From: JAJCYK01 sp965212195
Lineage (GTDB): Bacteria; Bacteroidota; Bacteroidia; Cytophagales; Cyclobacteriaceae
Reading direction: 5' to 3'
DNA: 64,000 nucleotides
NCBI GenBank assembly: GCA_965212195.1
Contig: CBDBUW010000010.1
Span: forward strand, 930,001 to 994,000
Below are positions 9,930 through 18,923 of the stretch, piece after piece (position 1 is the stretch's first letter; every line of letters starts with the position of its first letter). The notes below the pieces were generated by a model. That model searched no databases. It had not been told where the DNA came from and saw only the letters and a list, made by a program, of their open reading frames with translations. Both the position numbers and the translations under genes were made by a program.

Positions 9930-10149
9930 CAAAACAAAAACGGGAACTCCTCTTTCGAAAAATTCCCGTTTTCACTCATATCGTACCGTAGTTCGATGCA
10001 AGTGCCAAGTTACTGTTATTATGGCTTCCTCTTTTCCAAAAATCTTGCGACCTCCTTCTAAGTTTCTGAGTTTTCCGCTGGCACCATTAAGTCCTTAATT
10101 TACCTGCTTCAACCCTAGTCCTTTCGACTTGCCTTTTATCTCTCACTTG
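9930..10149 (-). ncRNA. Candidate small RNA, about 220 nt, unidentified family
   Basis: On the minus strand a consensus promoter (10186-10156) is followed about 180-220 nt later by a perfect 10-bp hairpin with a U-rich tail (TTTTTGTTTT), and no convincing reading frame lies between. The transcript can pair GTGCCA (near 10070) with TGGCAC (near 10007), and CAAGTG near its 5' end with CACTTG further down, suggesting a long folded structure. It does not show motifs I know from RNase P, SRP RNA or tmRNA; a 6S-like RNA is possible but unproven. Ends are estimates. Confidence 0.45.
9937..9972. terminator. Bidirectional rho-independent terminator
   Basis: Perfect 10-bp inverted repeat AAAACGGGAA (9937-9946) and TTCCCGTTTT (9963-9972). 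The minus-strand reading has the better U tract, continuing TTTTTGTTTT, and would end the candidate small RNA. The plus reading follows the small ORF ending at 9909. Confidence 0.75.
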
Positions 10150-10155
10150 GTGTAC

Positions 10156-10186
10156 CAAAGGTATTGGCTAACGGTAGGCCAAGCAA
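10156..10186 (-). promoter_or_regulatory. Promoter of the candidate small RNA
   Basis: Minus-strand TTG (10186-10184), 20-bp spacer, TACCTTTG (10163-10156): a full match to TTG-N19/20-TAnnTTTG. No ORF begins in the expected distance, so it appears to drive a non-coding transcript. Confidence 0.65.
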
Positions 10187-10305
10187 GTTTTAATAAGGGC
10201 TCTTTTAAACAATTTTTACACATTCTTATCCACATCACCTAGCCGAAAAAATATTAATACGCCGGCACTATAGGTTTCGATTGGCAAGTTGTAAATTGCA
10301 ATAGA

Positions 10306-12573
10306 ATGGATTATTTGGAGTGCTTAAACGAAGCCCAGCGGGAAGGGGTAATACACATAGAGGGGCCTTGTATGATCATCGCGGGGGCTGGTTCGGGCAA
10401 GACCCGGGTGTTGACCTACCGTATCGCACACCTGATGAAGCATCATCAGGTTGATCCCTTCCATATTTTAGCACTAACTTTTACCAATAAGGCTGCCCAG
10501 GAAATGCGTCATCGCATTGAAGCTGTAGTAGGCTCAGAGGCCCGTAATCTATGGATGGGTACTTTCCATTCCGTCTTTGCCAGGATCTTGCGAGCTGAAG
10601 GAAACAAGCTGGGCTATCCCAGCAATTTTACCATCTACGACACCGACGATAGTAAGTCCTTGATCAAAGCTTTAGTAAAGGAAAAGGGACTTGACGATAA
10701 AATATATAAACCCAATGTAGTACTCAGCCGCATATCGGCTGCAAAGAACCGGCTAATATCCTGGAAAGCATATCAAAAGAATCCGGTATTTCAGGCGGAT
10801 GATCAAAGCCAACTTAAGCCTGAAATGGGAGCGCTTTATCAACAATACGTAGTACGTTGCTTCAAGGCCGATGCTATGGACTTTGATGATCTGTTATTTA
10901 ACACCAATGTATTGTTCAAAGACTACCCTGAAGTACTGAATAAATATCAACACCGCTTCAAGTATGTGATGGTAGATGAGTTTCAGGACACCAATTTGTC
11001 GCAGTATCTCATTACCAAAAAGCTGGCCGCCGTGCATCAAAATATCGGAATAGTAGGTGATGATGCTCAAAGTATATATGCCTTCAGAGGGGCTGATATT
11101 CAAAATATTCTGAATTTCGAAAAAGACTACCCCGACTTGCGTATGATCAAATTGGAGCAAAATTATCGCTCTACGAAAAACATCGTCAACGCGGCCAATT
11201 CTGTCATTAATCGCAACAAAGCCCAACTGCACAAAAACGTGTGGACTGAAAACGAAGAGGGTGAACTGATCCATCTATTAAAGGCCACATCCGACAATGA
11301 AGAAGGCAAACTTGTGGCCTCCTCTATATTCGAGGAAAAGGTCCACCGGCAGCTAAAGAACACTGATTTCGCAGTTCTTTATCGGACCAACAGTCAATCC
11401 AGGGCTATTGAAGAAGCCCTACGACGAGTCAACATCTCCTACAAAGTGATCGGAGGATTGTCGTTTTACCAACGCAAAGAGATCAAGGATCTGATGGGGT
11501 ACTTGCGCTTTGTTGTGAATCAAAACGACGAACAGGCGCTACGTCGAATTATCAATCTACCTAAAAGAGGGATCGGCCCCGGTACCATTGAAAAATTAAT
11601 GGTAGCAGCCTATGATCATGATATATCCCTTTGGGAAGTACTGGTTAACGCTAAAAGCTTTCTACCCCCCCGTGCCGCCACTGCGGTACATAATTTTGCT
11701 ACTAAAATCCGCAGTTTCAAAATACTGGTGGAGCAAAAAGATGCTTATGAGGTAGCCAACCATATCGCCAAGGAGTCGGGCCTGCTGAAAGCCCTTTATG
11801 ATGATAAGACCATCGAAGGACTCAACCGTTACGAAAATGTACAGGAGTTGCTCAACGCTATTAAGGAATTTGTTGATGACCCTGACGAAGCCAAAAAAGA
11901 CAAAAGCTTGGGGGCCTTTCTGCAGGAGATCGCCTTGCTCACCGATGCAGATACCGAAAAGGATACCGAGCTGGAAAAAGTCACGTTAATGACCATTCAC
12001 AGTGCTAAAGGTTTGGAATTCAAATACATATACATTGTAGGCATGGAAGAAGATCTATTTCCTTCTCAAATGATGTTAAGCAGCCGTGCTGACCTGGAGG
12101 AGGAAAGAAGGTTATTTTATGTGGCCATTACCCGAGCTCAAAAGAAACTGTTTGTTTCTTATGCCCTGACCCGTTACCGGTACGGGCGCCTGAAGAATTG
12201 TGAACCCAGCCGATTCATTGAAGAGATCGATCCTGCCTTTATTAAGGTAGATCGCAAATGGAGCAGTGGACAATTTACGGGACCCAGCACCACGACCAAC
12301 AGTAATTATGCAAAAACCCTGGTTTCTAACATCCGCAGAAAACCATTAAAGCCATTAAATGGTCAAATGCACCAAGTAGATGCGGATTTTGAGCCCAGTG
12401 ATACCGCCGGTTTGAATGTGGGAATGAAAGTAGAACACCCCAAATTCGGATTCGGTAAAGTAATTAAAATGGATGAAGACGGCGCACAAAGAAAAGCCAA
12501 GGTACACTTTGAAAATTTTGGAGAGAAAACTTTATTGCTTAGTTTTGCCAAGTTAAAGATTCACGAGACATGA
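10306..12573 (+). CDS. pcrA: ATP-dependent DNA helicase, UvrD/PcrA type
   Basis: 755-residue superfamily 1A 3'-5' helicase acting in repair and replication restart. Q motif LNEAQREGV near the N-terminus, Walker A AGAGSGKT (about 28-35), motif II DEFQDTN, motif III GDDAQSIYAFRGAD, motif IV QNYRS, motif V TIHSAKGLEFKYI and motif VI VAITRAQKKL are all present. The C-terminus has the PcrA-like beta module GMKVEHPKFGFGKV. UvrD and PcrA are hard to tell apart; the C-terminal module favours PcrA. Overlaps DUF4290 by 4 bp (ATGA). Confidence 0.94.
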   Translation: MDYLECLNEAQREGVIHIEGPCMIIAGAGSGKTRVLTYRIAHLMKHHQVDPFHILALTFTNKAAQEMRHRIEAVVGSEARNLWMGTFHSVFARILRAEGNKLGYPSNFTIYDTDDSKSLIKALVKEKGLDDKIYKPNVVLSRISAAKNRLISWKAYQKNPVFQADDQSQLKPEMGALYQQYVVRCFKADAMDFDDLLFNTNVLFKDYPEVLNKYQHRFKYVMVDEFQDTNLSQYLITKKLAAVHQNIGIVGDDAQSIYAFRGADIQNILNFEKDYPDLRMIKLEQNYRSTKNIVNAANSVINRNKAQLHKNVWTENEEGELIHLLKATSDNEEGKLVASSIFEEKVHRQLKNTDFAVLYRTNSQSRAIEEALRRVNISYKVIGGLSFYQRKEIKDLMGYLRFVVNQNDEQALRRIINLPKRGIGPGTIEKLMVAAYDHDISLWEVLVNAKSFLPPRAATAVHNFATKIRSFKILVEQKDAYEVANHIAKESGLLKALYDDKTIEGLNRYENVQELLNAIKEFVDDPDEAKKDKSLGAFLQEIALLTDADTEKDTELEKVTLMTIHSAKGLEFKYIYIVGMEEDLFPSQMMLSSRADLEEERRLFYVAITRAQKKLFVSYALTRYRYGRLKNCEPSRFIEEIDPAFIKVDRKWSSGQFTGPSTTTNSNYAKTLVSNIRRKPLKPLNGQMHQVDADFEPSDTAGLNVGMKVEHPKFGFGKVIKMDEDGAQRKAKVHFENFGEKTLLLSFAKLKIHET

Positions 12574-13223
12574 GCGAACCTGCCCCTACAGATAACCATG
12601 AATACAATACGGGACGACCGGAACTGATTCTAAAAGAATACGGTCGTAACGTTCAAAAATTAGTACACTATATTCAAGGTATAGAAGATCCGGAGAAACG
12701 CAAGGAATACTCCTATACCCTTATAGAGCTAATGAAGCTAATAAACCCGGCTCTCAAAGACGGCAATGAATATGCCCAAAAATTATGGGATGACATGTTC
12801 ATCATTTCCGGGTTTGAAATGGAGGTTGACAGCCCCTACCCCAAGCCTCCTCCAGAGGTACTTACCCGCAAGCCCGACAAGCTGGACTACAACACCCACA
12901 AGCTAAAATACAAGCATTACGGTCGCAATATTGAACTATTAATTGAGCAAGCCACCCAGATTAAAGACCCCGCAGAGCAAAAGGATGCTACCATTTATTT
13001 GGGCAGATTGATGCGTAGTTTTTATGGTATTTGGAACAAAGAAGTGGTAGACGAGGGCGTAATAGTTGACCACATACGAGAACTGTCCAACGGTAAGCTG
13101 GACATCGACCTGCAAATGGTCAAGGATCAGAACTTATTTGAACCTACCTATAAGGAACGACCGAAACGATCCAGCAACAACGGTAAACGCAGGGGTGGTA
13201 AGCGCAGAAAGAGCAACAATTAA
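12570..13223 (+). CDS. DUF4290 family protein
   Basis: 217-residue cytosolic protein of DUF4290, a Bacteroidota-restricted family with no known function. It has helical repeats containing paired YGRNVQKL/YGRNIELL segments, which suggests an internal duplication (about residues 25-45 and 112-130), and a very basic C-terminal tail (KRSSNNGKRRGGKRRKSNN) that could bind nucleic acid or ribosomes. Overlaps pcrA by 4 bp and murA by 1 bp (TAATG), so all three are translationally coupled. Confidence 0.85.
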   Translation: MSEPAPTDNHEYNTGRPELILKEYGRNVQKLVHYIQGIEDPEKRKEYSYTLIELMKLINPALKDGNEYAQKLWDDMFIISGFEMEVDSPYPKPPPEVLTRKPDKLDYNTHKLKYKHYGRNIELLIEQATQIKDPAEQKDATIYLGRLMRSFYGIWNKEVVDEGVIVDHIRELSNGKLDIDLQMVKDQNLFEPTYKERPKRSSNNGKRRGGKRRKSNN

Positions 13224-14536
13224 TGGGTTCATTCAAGATCCAGGGAGGGCATCAACTACATGGAGAAATTACCCCCCAGGGTGCCAAGAACGAAGCTTTA
13301 CAAATAATATGTGCGGTTCTGCTCACCGCTGAACCGGTTACGGTCCACAATATCCCCAAAATAAGAGATGTCAATAAGCTCATTGAGCTTTTGGAAGCCA
13401 TAGGCGTAAACGTGGAGCATCTTAATCATCATAGTTGCCGCTTTCAAGCCAATGAGGTGAATCTGGATTACCTGGAAACCGAGGATTTTAGGAAAAAAGC
13501 CAGCGCCCTACGAGGTTCTGTGATGATCCTGGGACCCTTATTGGGACGATTCGGAAAAGCGAAGCTTCCCAAACCTGGCGGAGACAAGATCGGACGTAGA
13601 AGACTAGATACCCATTTTATCGGATTCGAAAAATTGGGAGCCAACTTCAATTTCGATACTAAAGATGCCTTCTATGAAGTTGAAGCCAAGCAATTAAAGG
13701 GTAGCTATATGCTGTTGGAGGAAGCCTCTGTCACTGGAACCGCCAATATCCTAATGGCTGCAGTTATGGCCAGCGGAACCACTCAAATATATAACGCCGC
13801 CTGCGAACCATATCTCCAACAACTGTGCAGAATGTTGGTAGGCATGGGGGCAAACATCCAGGGAATCGGCTCCAATCTAATCATCATCGAAGGGGTTAAC
13901 CAGCTGGACGGCACTGAGCATACTATGCTGCCCGACATGATTGAGATCGGTAGTTTTATCGGTTTAGCAGCCATGACCCAGTCCACCCTCACTATTAAGA
14001 ATGTGCGCTTCTCCGAATTGGGTATTATCCCGGAAACATTCAGAAAAATGGGCATTCAGTTAGAGCTTGTGGGCGATGACCTGGTGATCCCTGAACAGGA
14101 ACACTATGAGGTCGAATCCTACATTGACGGCAGCATCATGACCATTGCCGACGCGCCCTGGCCCGGTTTTACGCCAGACTTGCTGAGTATTGTACTGGTG
14201 GTAGCCACTCAAGCCAAGGGCACCGTTCTGGTTCATCAAAAGATGTTTGAAAGTCGGCTATTTTTCGTAGATAAACTAATTGAAATGGGCGCTCAGATCA
14301 TTTTGTGTGACCCACATCGCGCAACTGTTATTGGATTAGATCGTAAAAATCCTTTAAGGGGCATCCAAATGACGTCCCCAGATATCCGGGCGGGGGTCTC
14401 CCTTTTGATTGCAGCACTTTCGGCGGAAGGTACCAGTACCATTCACAATGTAGAACAAATCGACCGAGGTTATCAATACATAGACCAGAGACTGATCAAC
14501 CTTGGCGCTAAAATACAGCGACTTGAACAATACTAA
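13223..14536 (+). CDS. murA: UDP-N-acetylglucosamine 1-carboxyvinyltransferase, Asp-type active site
   Basis: 437 residues. MurA transfers enolpyruvate from PEP to UDP-GlcNAc, the first committed step of peptidoglycan synthesis. The substrate-binding GAKNEAL (Lys22, Asn23) and repeated EPT-fold motifs are present. The loop that carries the catalytic Cys in E. coli (PGGC-x-IG-x-R) reads PGGDKIGRR, so Asp121 replaces it. In MurA, Cys-to-Asp keeps activity but abolishes covalent fosfomycin binding. ATG overlaps the DUF4290 stop. The next gene starts immediately after its stop. Confidence 0.95.
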   Translation: MGSFKIQGGHQLHGEITPQGAKNEALQIICAVLLTAEPVTVHNIPKIRDVNKLIELLEAIGVNVEHLNHHSCRFQANEVNLDYLETEDFRKKASALRGSVMILGPLLGRFGKAKLPKPGGDKIGRRRLDTHFIGFEKLGANFNFDTKDAFYEVEAKQLKGSYMLLEEASVTGTANILMAAVMASGTTQIYNAACEPYLQQLCRMLVGMGANIQGIGSNLIIIEGVNQLDGTEHTMLPDMIEIGSFIGLAAMTQSTLTIKNVRFSELGIIPETFRKMGIQLELVGDDLVIPEQEHYEVESYIDGSIMTIADAPWPGFTPDLLSIVLVVATQAKGTVLVHQKMFESRLFFVDKLIEMGAQIILCDPHRATVIGLDRKNPLRGIQMTSPDIRAGVSLLIAALSAEGTSTIHNVEQIDRGYQYIDQRLINLGAKIQRLEQY

Positions 14537-15415
14537 ATGAGGCTGACCTTCTCATTCATATTCATCTCCTTGATCAGTGTTGAAAGCTGGTGTCAAGAAA
14601 GCGCCCCTCTGGAATTGCAGTTTATCAGTCTTCATGCCCTAGCAGATTATCCCAAAAGGTTCGACTTTAGTGGTATAGTGATGAGCGGTGGAGATTACCT
14701 GGCTATTGCTGATAAAACCTGGAATCAATACGCTTACAAGATCCGTATCGATTCAGGATTCTGGTATGTTACGGACAGCCTTCAGCTTGGTCTGGACAAT
14801 AACTCCGACTTGGAGGGCATAGACTACTGTGAAAAAGCAGGCCTTTATTTCATTGATGAGAAGTTCAACAGGGCATATCTATACGATAGCAGCGGTAACA
14901 GTCAGGTCATCTTTAACAAAGGTATTCTTAGAGACGGACTTAAATGGGGTACCAACAGTGGACTGGAAGGATTGGCAGTTGATTGCGAACGCAATATACT
15001 TTACCTGGCTAAGGAGCGAAGCCCTAGGTTTATTGTGATCTTTGATCTTGAGGGAGAAAAAGTCCTGGATATATTCAATCTTCCCAATAGTGACGGGGAC
15101 ATATCCGATCTGAAATATGAAAACGGATTTCTTTATATGCTTGAAAGGAATGAGAACCTGGTAACTAAGATCAACGTTCAAACCAAACAAATTGTGGACC
15201 AGGTCTCTTACAAGCAAGTTTGTAGTCACCCGAATGGTAAATTATACAGCCATACCGAATATGGCTTAGCTGAGGCTCTTTTACTTACTGAAGATGAAAT
15301 TTGGATTGGCCTGGACAATAACGGTTTACCATTTTCTCCTCACGCACGTCAAGCCTATCAATTGACCGGAAATCAACCGGTATTGATCAAGTTTCAGCGT
15401 CCGGAAAACTTTTAA
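14537..15415 (+). CDS. Secreted SdiA-regulated/phytase-like beta-propeller protein
   Basis: 292 residues with a signal peptide (MRLTFSFIFISLISVESWC, cleaved near QES). The body shows propeller-like repeats: NSDLEGIDYCEKAGLYFIDE, SGLEGLAVDCERNILYLAKE, GDISDLKYENGFLYMLERN and EDEIWIGLDNNG. These resemble the SdiA-regulated/esterase-like phytase families of periplasmic or outer-membrane propellers. Starts with no gap after murA, so it probably shares the pcrA-DUF4290-murA transcript. Enzymatic function is not determined. Confidence 0.65.
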   Translation: MRLTFSFIFISLISVESWCQESAPLELQFISLHALADYPKRFDFSGIVMSGGDYLAIADKTWNQYAYKIRIDSGFWYVTDSLQLGLDNNSDLEGIDYCEKAGLYFIDEKFNRAYLYDSSGNSQVIFNKGILRDGLKWGTNSGLEGLAVDCERNILYLAKERSPRFIVIFDLEGEKVLDIFNLPNSDGDISDLKYENGFLYMLERNENLVTKINVQTKQIVDQVSYKQVCSHPNGKLYSHTEYGLAEALLLTEDEIWIGLDNNGLPFSPHARQAYQLTGNQPVLIKFQRPENF

Positions 15416-15425
15416 GGTGCCTGCC

Positions 15426-16550
15426 CTAAACGTAGTTGTTCAGCATTACAGGCATCACCAGCATTAGAATATCTTCCTCTTCATCGGACTCATTGGGAAG
15501 TATAAGCCCGGCACGGTTGGCTGCTGATAGTTGCAAGGTCACCTCTTTGCTGGTTAGATTGGTGAGCATTTCCAGTAAAAATCGGGCGTTAAAGCCTATC
15601 TCTATGTCCTCCCCATCGTGATCGCATGACAGCCGTTCATTGGCTTCGTTGGAAAAATCCAGATCTTCGGCGGAGATCAGTAGCTCGCTGCCGGTGATCT
15701 TCAAACGTACCTGGTGAGTGGTTTTGTTGGCATAAATGGCTATCCTTTTTAAGGAGGAAAGTAACTCCAAACGATCAATCACCATTTTGTTCTGATTGTC
15801 TACTGGGATCACATTCTCATAGTCCGGGAATCTTTCGTCGATCAGCCGGCAGATCATTTGGATCTGGTCGAATTTAAAGTAAGCATTGGATACGTTGTAT
15901 TCTACACTAACCGGTGTGTTTTCAGCGGGCAAAGTAGTTTTCAAAAGGTTCAAGGCCTTGCGAGGTACGATCATGGAGTTTTCCATATCGCTGACCACGT
16001 CCACGCGACGATAGCGAATAAGCCTGTGACCATCAGTGGCCACAAAGGTGGTGTTGGTGTCGTTAAGATTCAAATATACTCCGGTCATGGCCGGTCTCAG
16101 CTCGTCATTACTAGTAGCAAAAATGGTGTTGTTGATGGCTTTGCCCAGAATGTCGGATGAAATATTTACGTTATACCCGTCGGTAACCGTAGGTACCTTT
16201 GGAAAATCCGTCGCATTCTCTCCTGCCAATTTGTAACGTCCGTTGTCGGAATTAATTTCCACGCTGTAGGTATCAACATCGATTGAGAACGTAACGGGCT
16301 GCTCTGGCAGGTTTCTAAGGGTTTCCATCAAAATCTTAGCTGGAACTGCTATGTTACCGCTTTCTTTGGCTTCTACCTCCAGTGCAGTGATCATGGAAGT
16401 CTGCAAGTCGGAAGCTGTAATGGTCAGCTGACCACCTTCGATCTCAAAGAGGAAATTCTCTAAAATAGGCACCACCGGGTTGGTAGTGATGACTCCGTTG
16501 ATGGCTGAAAGTTGTTTCAAAAGTGCGGAGGAAGAAACAATGAATCTCAT
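15426..16550 (-). CDS. dnaN: DNA polymerase III beta sliding clamp
   Basis: 374 residues from ATG 16550 (MRFIVSSSALLKQLSAINGVI), the family N-terminus; the open frame extends 20 codons further to 16610 but into the promoter. Three clamp domains of about 120 residues are recognisable, including RPAMTGVYLNL and ISAEDLDFSNEA, and the end LMLVMPVMLNNYV matches the canonical MPM-R-like tail. The beta clamp tethers Pol III to DNA. Lies next to gld genes as in flavobacteria. Confidence 0.96.
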   Translation of the reverse strand: MRFIVSSSALLKQLSAINGVITTNPVVPILENFLFEIEGGQLTITASDLQTSMITALEVEAKESGNIAVPAKILMETLRNLPEQPVTFSIDVDTYSVEINSDNGRYKLAGENATDFPKVPTVTDGYNVNISSDILGKAINNTIFATSNDELRPAMTGVYLNLNDTNTTFVATDGHRLIRYRRVDVVSDMENSMIVPRKALNLLKTTLPAENTPVSVEYNVSNAYFKFDQIQMICRLIDERFPDYENVIPVDNQNKMVIDRLELLSSLKRIAIYANKTTHQVRLKITGSELLISAEDLDFSNEANERLSCDHDGEDIEIGFNARFLLEMLTNLTSKEVTLQLSAANRAGLILPNESDEEEDILMLVMPVMLNNYV

Positions 16551-16585
16551 ATAATTCGCGATAAATTTAATAGTGGTATGGCTGG

Positions 16586-16615
16586 CAAATTTAAAAATAA
16601 AAAAATTCAATGCAA
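16586..16615 (-). promoter_or_regulatory. Promoter of dnaN
   Basis: Minus-strand TTG (16615-16613), 19-bp spacer, TAAATTTG (16593-16586), full consensus match, 35 bp upstream of the dnaN ATG. Confidence 0.7.
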
Positions 16616-16669
16616 TCGATTAATGAGGGTTTAATTATATTCGACGCTGAAGGGTTTATGATAATTTAA

Positions 16670-17998
16670 ATGCTCAAAACCAAGGTTGCATCAAAGGTGG
16701 CAATTTTTCGATGCTGGGTCCGGGGTGCCTTATGGTGCCTAACTGGATTATTATGCCTTACCGAAAGCCAGGCGCAGAGTGAAACTCCAGACGATTTCCG
16801 CTACTTTTATGGCAAAGGCCAAGAAGCTTGCCAGGAAAAAGAATACTCTGAATGCCTGGAATACTTCAGCAAGTCCAATCAGTTACGTCCAGGTCACCAG
16901 ATCATCATGTATCAGCTGGCTCGGGCCTTCGCGTATAACCACCTAAAGGATAGTGCTGTACATTACTTATCCAAAGCCCTGGCCATAAGGGCTGATTTCG
17001 AGTTAACTGACTCGGCCTTTATCGGATGGCAACAAACCCCAGAATTCATAAAACTGCGGGCTTTAAAGGAAAATCTATTAGCCCCGGTACATCATTCCAC
17101 CACTGTCTCGGTCCTTAAGCAACGAGACCTGCATTTGGAATCACTGGCCTTTGATCCACAGACCAACCGGTTATTTGCCGGTAGTGTAAGAGCTCGAAAA
17201 ATACTTTGGAGCCACCCGGGAGATAGCATCTGGCACAATTTTGCAGAAAAGGAGCACGGACTAGGGTCGGTATTTGGAATGAAAGTTGACCCCAAGCGTC
17301 GACATCTGTGGGTTTGTTCGGTCAGTACGCCGTATATGATGGATGCTGATTCCAATACCAATGAAACCTCAGCAGTATACAAATACCATCTGGACAGTAA
17401 GCAACTGCTCCAAAGTTATCCCTTGAATGATACACTGCCTCATTGGTTTGGGGACTTGACCCTTACCCAACAAGGAGATGTGTACATCAGCGATAGCCGG
17501 GCCAATGCCATATATCGAATCACTGCAGAAAAGGACAGCTTGGAACTATTTCTAAAATCCCAGCAATTCCTGTCTTTGCAAGGATTGGATTTCGACCCAA
17601 CAGACCACTATCTTTTCGTTTCCGATTATGTTCGGGGGCCATTCAAAATAGATTTGAATCAGGGGACCATCAGCAAAATCCAGTGCTCTTTGCCAAATAT
17701 CAGTTTAAAGTCAATAGATGGCTTGTACTACTTTCAAAACTCTCTGATCACTACCCAAAATCAAGTATATCCCATGCGTGTTACCCGCTATTATCTGGAC
17801 GACCACGGGTCTAAGGTGGTATCGGTAAAGTTCCTGGAAAAAGCTAATCCATTGTTGAACGAACCTACTTTAGGAGTTATTCATCAAGGGGCATTCTTCT
17901 ATGTGGCCAACAGCCAATGGGGTGGTTATGATCAGCAGAATAATCCATTGCCCGTAGAACAACTGCAGGACATTCACATCATGAAAGTGGGGCTTTAG
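16670..17998 (+). CDS. Secreted TPR plus SMP-30/NHL-like beta-propeller protein
   Basis: 442 residues. A basic N-terminus and hydrophobic segment (about 10-36, ending ESQAQS) form a signal peptide. Residues about 42-100 hold TPR-like helices (YFYGKGQEACQEKEYSECLEYF; DSAVHYLSKALAI). From about 145 on, propeller repeats such as LESLAFDPQTNRLFAGSV, GSVFGMKVDPKRRHLWVCSV and LQGLDFDPTDHYLFVSD resemble SMP-30/gluconolactonase and NHL proteins. Periplasmic location expected. The 3' end overlaps the convergent gene by 4 bp. No assigned function. Confidence 0.6.
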   Translation: MLKTKVASKVAIFRCWVRGALWCLTGLLCLTESQAQSETPDDFRYFYGKGQEACQEKEYSECLEYFSKSNQLRPGHQIIMYQLARAFAYNHLKDSAVHYLSKALAIRADFELTDSAFIGWQQTPEFIKLRALKENLLAPVHHSTTVSVLKQRDLHLESLAFDPQTNRLFAGSVRARKILWSHPGDSIWHNFAEKEHGLGSVFGMKVDPKRRHLWVCSVSTPYMMDADSNTNETSAVYKYHLDSKQLLQSYPLNDTLPHWFGDLTLTQQGDVYISDSRANAIYRITAEKDSLELFLKSQQFLSLQGLDFDPTDHYLFVSDYVRGPFKIDLNQGTISKIQCSLPNISLKSIDGLYYFQNSLITTQNQVYPMRVTRYYLDDHGSKVVSVKFLEKANPLLNEPTLGVIHQGAFFYVANSQWGGYDQQNNPLPVEQLQDIHIMKVGL

Positions 17999-18921
17999 TT
18001 TTCTCCCTGGCCCTCGGATCCCTCCTGCCGGCGAAAATAATCCACCTCTTGAATCAGAGGGGCGATCTGCTGAGGTTGAAACAGGTAAGCCTGCTCCGCT
18101 GTGGTACCCAAAATGAGGGAATCACTATGGTAAAGGGTCAGGACCACGTTGCGTTTTTCATTGATATCGATGGTAGTCATACGCAGCCAGGGATCGTCTT
18201 GGGGGCTGGAATCTACCAGCTGATAGGCCCGCATAGCACCTAGTGTCTGCAGATAATTGATCACCCGATTGCTGTCCAGTTTTTGAATACCGGGTACTGA
18301 AAAGAACGGATCACGGTAATCGATGCGGAAGTTCTTTTGGGGATCCTGAAGATTCTCCATACTGAAGCTGAGAATAGAACGCCAGGTACTTTGAAAAATG
18401 TTCTTAGAACGCCACCCGGAGATGTCAAGCTCGAACAGCCCGCCCAGGTAACTGGAATAGCCGGGCAGATTAACCAAGTAGATGTTTTCCTGATCCTGGG
18501 CAAAATACGATTGTTGCAGGGCGGCATCTCCACCCGCCCAGAATTCGCGCAACAAGGATTCACCGGCATATACCTGTATAAAAGTTCCTTTATCCTGGAG
18601 TAGTTTCCAGCCCTCTGGTTTTTGTTCGGTTGATAATGGCCTTTGTATCCGGACCTGCTGTAACACCGATGCCAATACCAACATCAGGTTCTGATCCATG
18701 GGATAGGTTTCGTTAATAAGAAAACCCTGGCTAAAGGCCCGGCAGTCCATTACCTCACTTCCCCTGGTCATGACAATACGGTCGATTTGATCGACGTCTT
18801 CCAATGCAAATAATTGGCTATCGAATTGGGCAGTTGGGCCCTTCTGCCAAAGTCCCAAACCTACGGAGATGGTGATGAATACCACCAACACAATAGACAA
18901 TATGATATTCTTCTTGGTCAT
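17995..18921 (-). CDS. Membrane-anchored DUF4340-like protein downstream of gldG
   Basis: 308 residues from ATG 18921 (MTKKNIILSIVLVVFITISVGLG), just 2 bp after the gldG stop; the frame is open to 18954 but the longer start would overlap gldG. One N-terminal membrane helix, then a periplasmic domain containing VMDCRAFSQGFLIN, PGYSSYLGGLFELDISGWRSK and TLYHSDSLILGTT. The pattern resembles DUF4340 proteins that accompany Gld/ABC-auxiliary clusters in other bacteria, though similarity is judged by eye. It probably works with GldG in the periplasm. Confidence 0.55.
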   Translation of the reverse strand: MTKKNIILSIVLVVFITISVGLGLWQKGPTAQFDSQLFALEDVDQIDRIVMTRGSEVMDCRAFSQGFLINETYPMDQNLMLVLASVLQQVRIQRPLSTEQKPEGWKLLQDKGTFIQVYAGESLLREFWAGGDAALQQSYFAQDQENIYLVNLPGYSSYLGGLFELDISGWRSKNIFQSTWRSILSFSMENLQDPQKNFRIDYRDPFFSVPGIQKLDSNRVINYLQTLGAMRAYQLVDSSPQDDPWLRMTTIDINEKRNVVLTLYHSDSLILGTTAEQAYLFQPQQIAPLIQEVDYFRRQEGSEGQGEN

Positions 18922-18923
18922 TT

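Noticed and set aside
9930..10149. Naming the candidate small RNA 6S RNA
   Set aside because: Length and structure are compatible, but I see no conserved sequence that would prove it.
15416..15425. Terminator between the propeller gene and dnaN
   Set aside because: The 10-bp convergent gap holds no hairpin.
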